This document shows, piece after piece, positions 63,836-64,000 of a stretch of 64,000 nucleotides of DNA. A program made the position numbers and the translations under genes. The stretch is from positions 4,935,501-4,999,500 of the forward strand of contig NZ_CP130318.1 of NCBI RefSeq assembly GCF_032268605.1, read 5' to 3'. This DNA comes from Paenibacillus aurantius. Lineage in GTDB: Bacteria > Bacillota > Bacilli > Paenibacillales > NBRC-103111. Under the pieces are notes generated by a model that saw only the letters and a list, made by a program, of their open reading frames with translations, was not told where the DNA came from and did no database searches. The first letter of the stretch is position 1. Each line of letters begins with the position of its first letter.

Positions 63836-64000
63836 TTATTCGTGGATATACGAGCAGCAATAATCCGTCACGCTGCTCACCTGGAGCTTGAACTTGGCGT
63901 TGGCCGGTACGGTAAATTCCCCGGATCCGCTAATTTCAAGCCACTCGGTTTCCCCGGGAAGCAGCACCTTGAGCTCGCCTGCAAGGATTTCCATAATCTC
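63836..64000 (-). CDS. ppnP: Pyrimidine/purine nucleoside phosphorylase PpnP (C-terminal part)
   Basis: The last 54 residues of a gene that starts beyond the window. MEILAGELKVLLPGETEWLE and FTVPANAKFKLQV match the cupin of PpnP (formerly DUF1255/YaiE), which phosphorolyses diverse nucleosides; the end SVTDYCCSYIHE corresponds to the family C terminus. It converges with the dehydrogenase gene. Confidence 0.85.
   Translation of the reverse strand, partial: EIMEILAGELKVLLPGETEWLEISGSGEFTVPANAKFKLQVSSVTDYCCSYIHE

Overview
The window looks like a chromosomal segment of a fairly GC-rich endospore-forming Bacillota, most likely a Paenibacillaceae member (inference). The grounds are strong AGGAGG ribosome binding sites with many TTG/GTG starts, an ilv-leu operon with a leucine T-box, a sigI-rsgI pair, infC-rpmI-rplT with an L20-type leader, a YesM-like sensor remnant, PerR-type and cre-type sites, and ytqA-ytqB. 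There is no rRNA, tRNA, CRISPR array, insertion sequence or prophage.

Layout. 1-4.6 kb: end of a GGDEF protein, a KinB/LytS-like histidine kinase, an SRPBCC protein, a sugar-porter MFS permease and the N-terminal stump of a YesM-like kinase. 4.7-11.1 kb: sulfite-oxidase-fold protein, small membrane protein, aldo/keto reductase with cysteine clusters, sigI-rsgI, a Cys-motif protein and a DinB-like protein. 11.2-13.8 kb: gcvH, a 2-Cys peroxiredoxin with a PerR-like box, and a PLP aminotransferase. 13.9-19.4 kb: ilvB-ilvN-ilvC-leuA behind a T-box with a CTC specifier. 19.5-20.5 kb: quinone reductase and MarR regulator with three matching operators. 20.6-26.3 kb: infC-rpmI-rplT, a glycosyltransferase, a PAP2 phosphatase, trmB and two small proteins. 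26.4-33.5 kb: ytqA-ytqB, manA, a B12-binding radical SAM protein, an RluA-type pseudouridine synthase and a Gly-rich protein. 33.6-39.3 kb: Gfo/Idh plus TIM-barrel isomerase with a divergent AraC regulator, then an SDR/acyl-CoA-synthetase pair and a 38-residue membrane protein. 39.5-45.6 kb: sdaAB-sdaAA-M20 amidohydrolase, a DapA-like/epimerase pair, and a divergent orphan protein resembling the HisRS/HisZ catalytic core. 45.8-53.5 kb: a cytosolic propeller-like protein, an esterase, a secreted paralogous propeller protein, and a GGDEF-like/winged-helix regulator. 53.6-64 kb: AHSA1 protein, DUF1128, YjbQ and DUF1835 proteins, a CheB-CheR-PAS-kinase hybrid, TetR, YigZ, pgi, a 3-hydroxyisobutyrate-dehydrogenase-like protein and the end of ppnP.

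Most of the window is housekeeping and nutritional. The least conventional parts are (i) the 47-53.5 kb cluster, which pairs intracellular and extracellular propeller paralogs with an esterase and has a folded-RNA-like leader, a palindromic operator candidate and a cre-like site; (ii) the HisRS-like orphan at 44.7 kb facing a 12-bp inverted repeat; and (iii) a dispersed GTGCCTTATCCG palindrome family seen at three intergenic sites.
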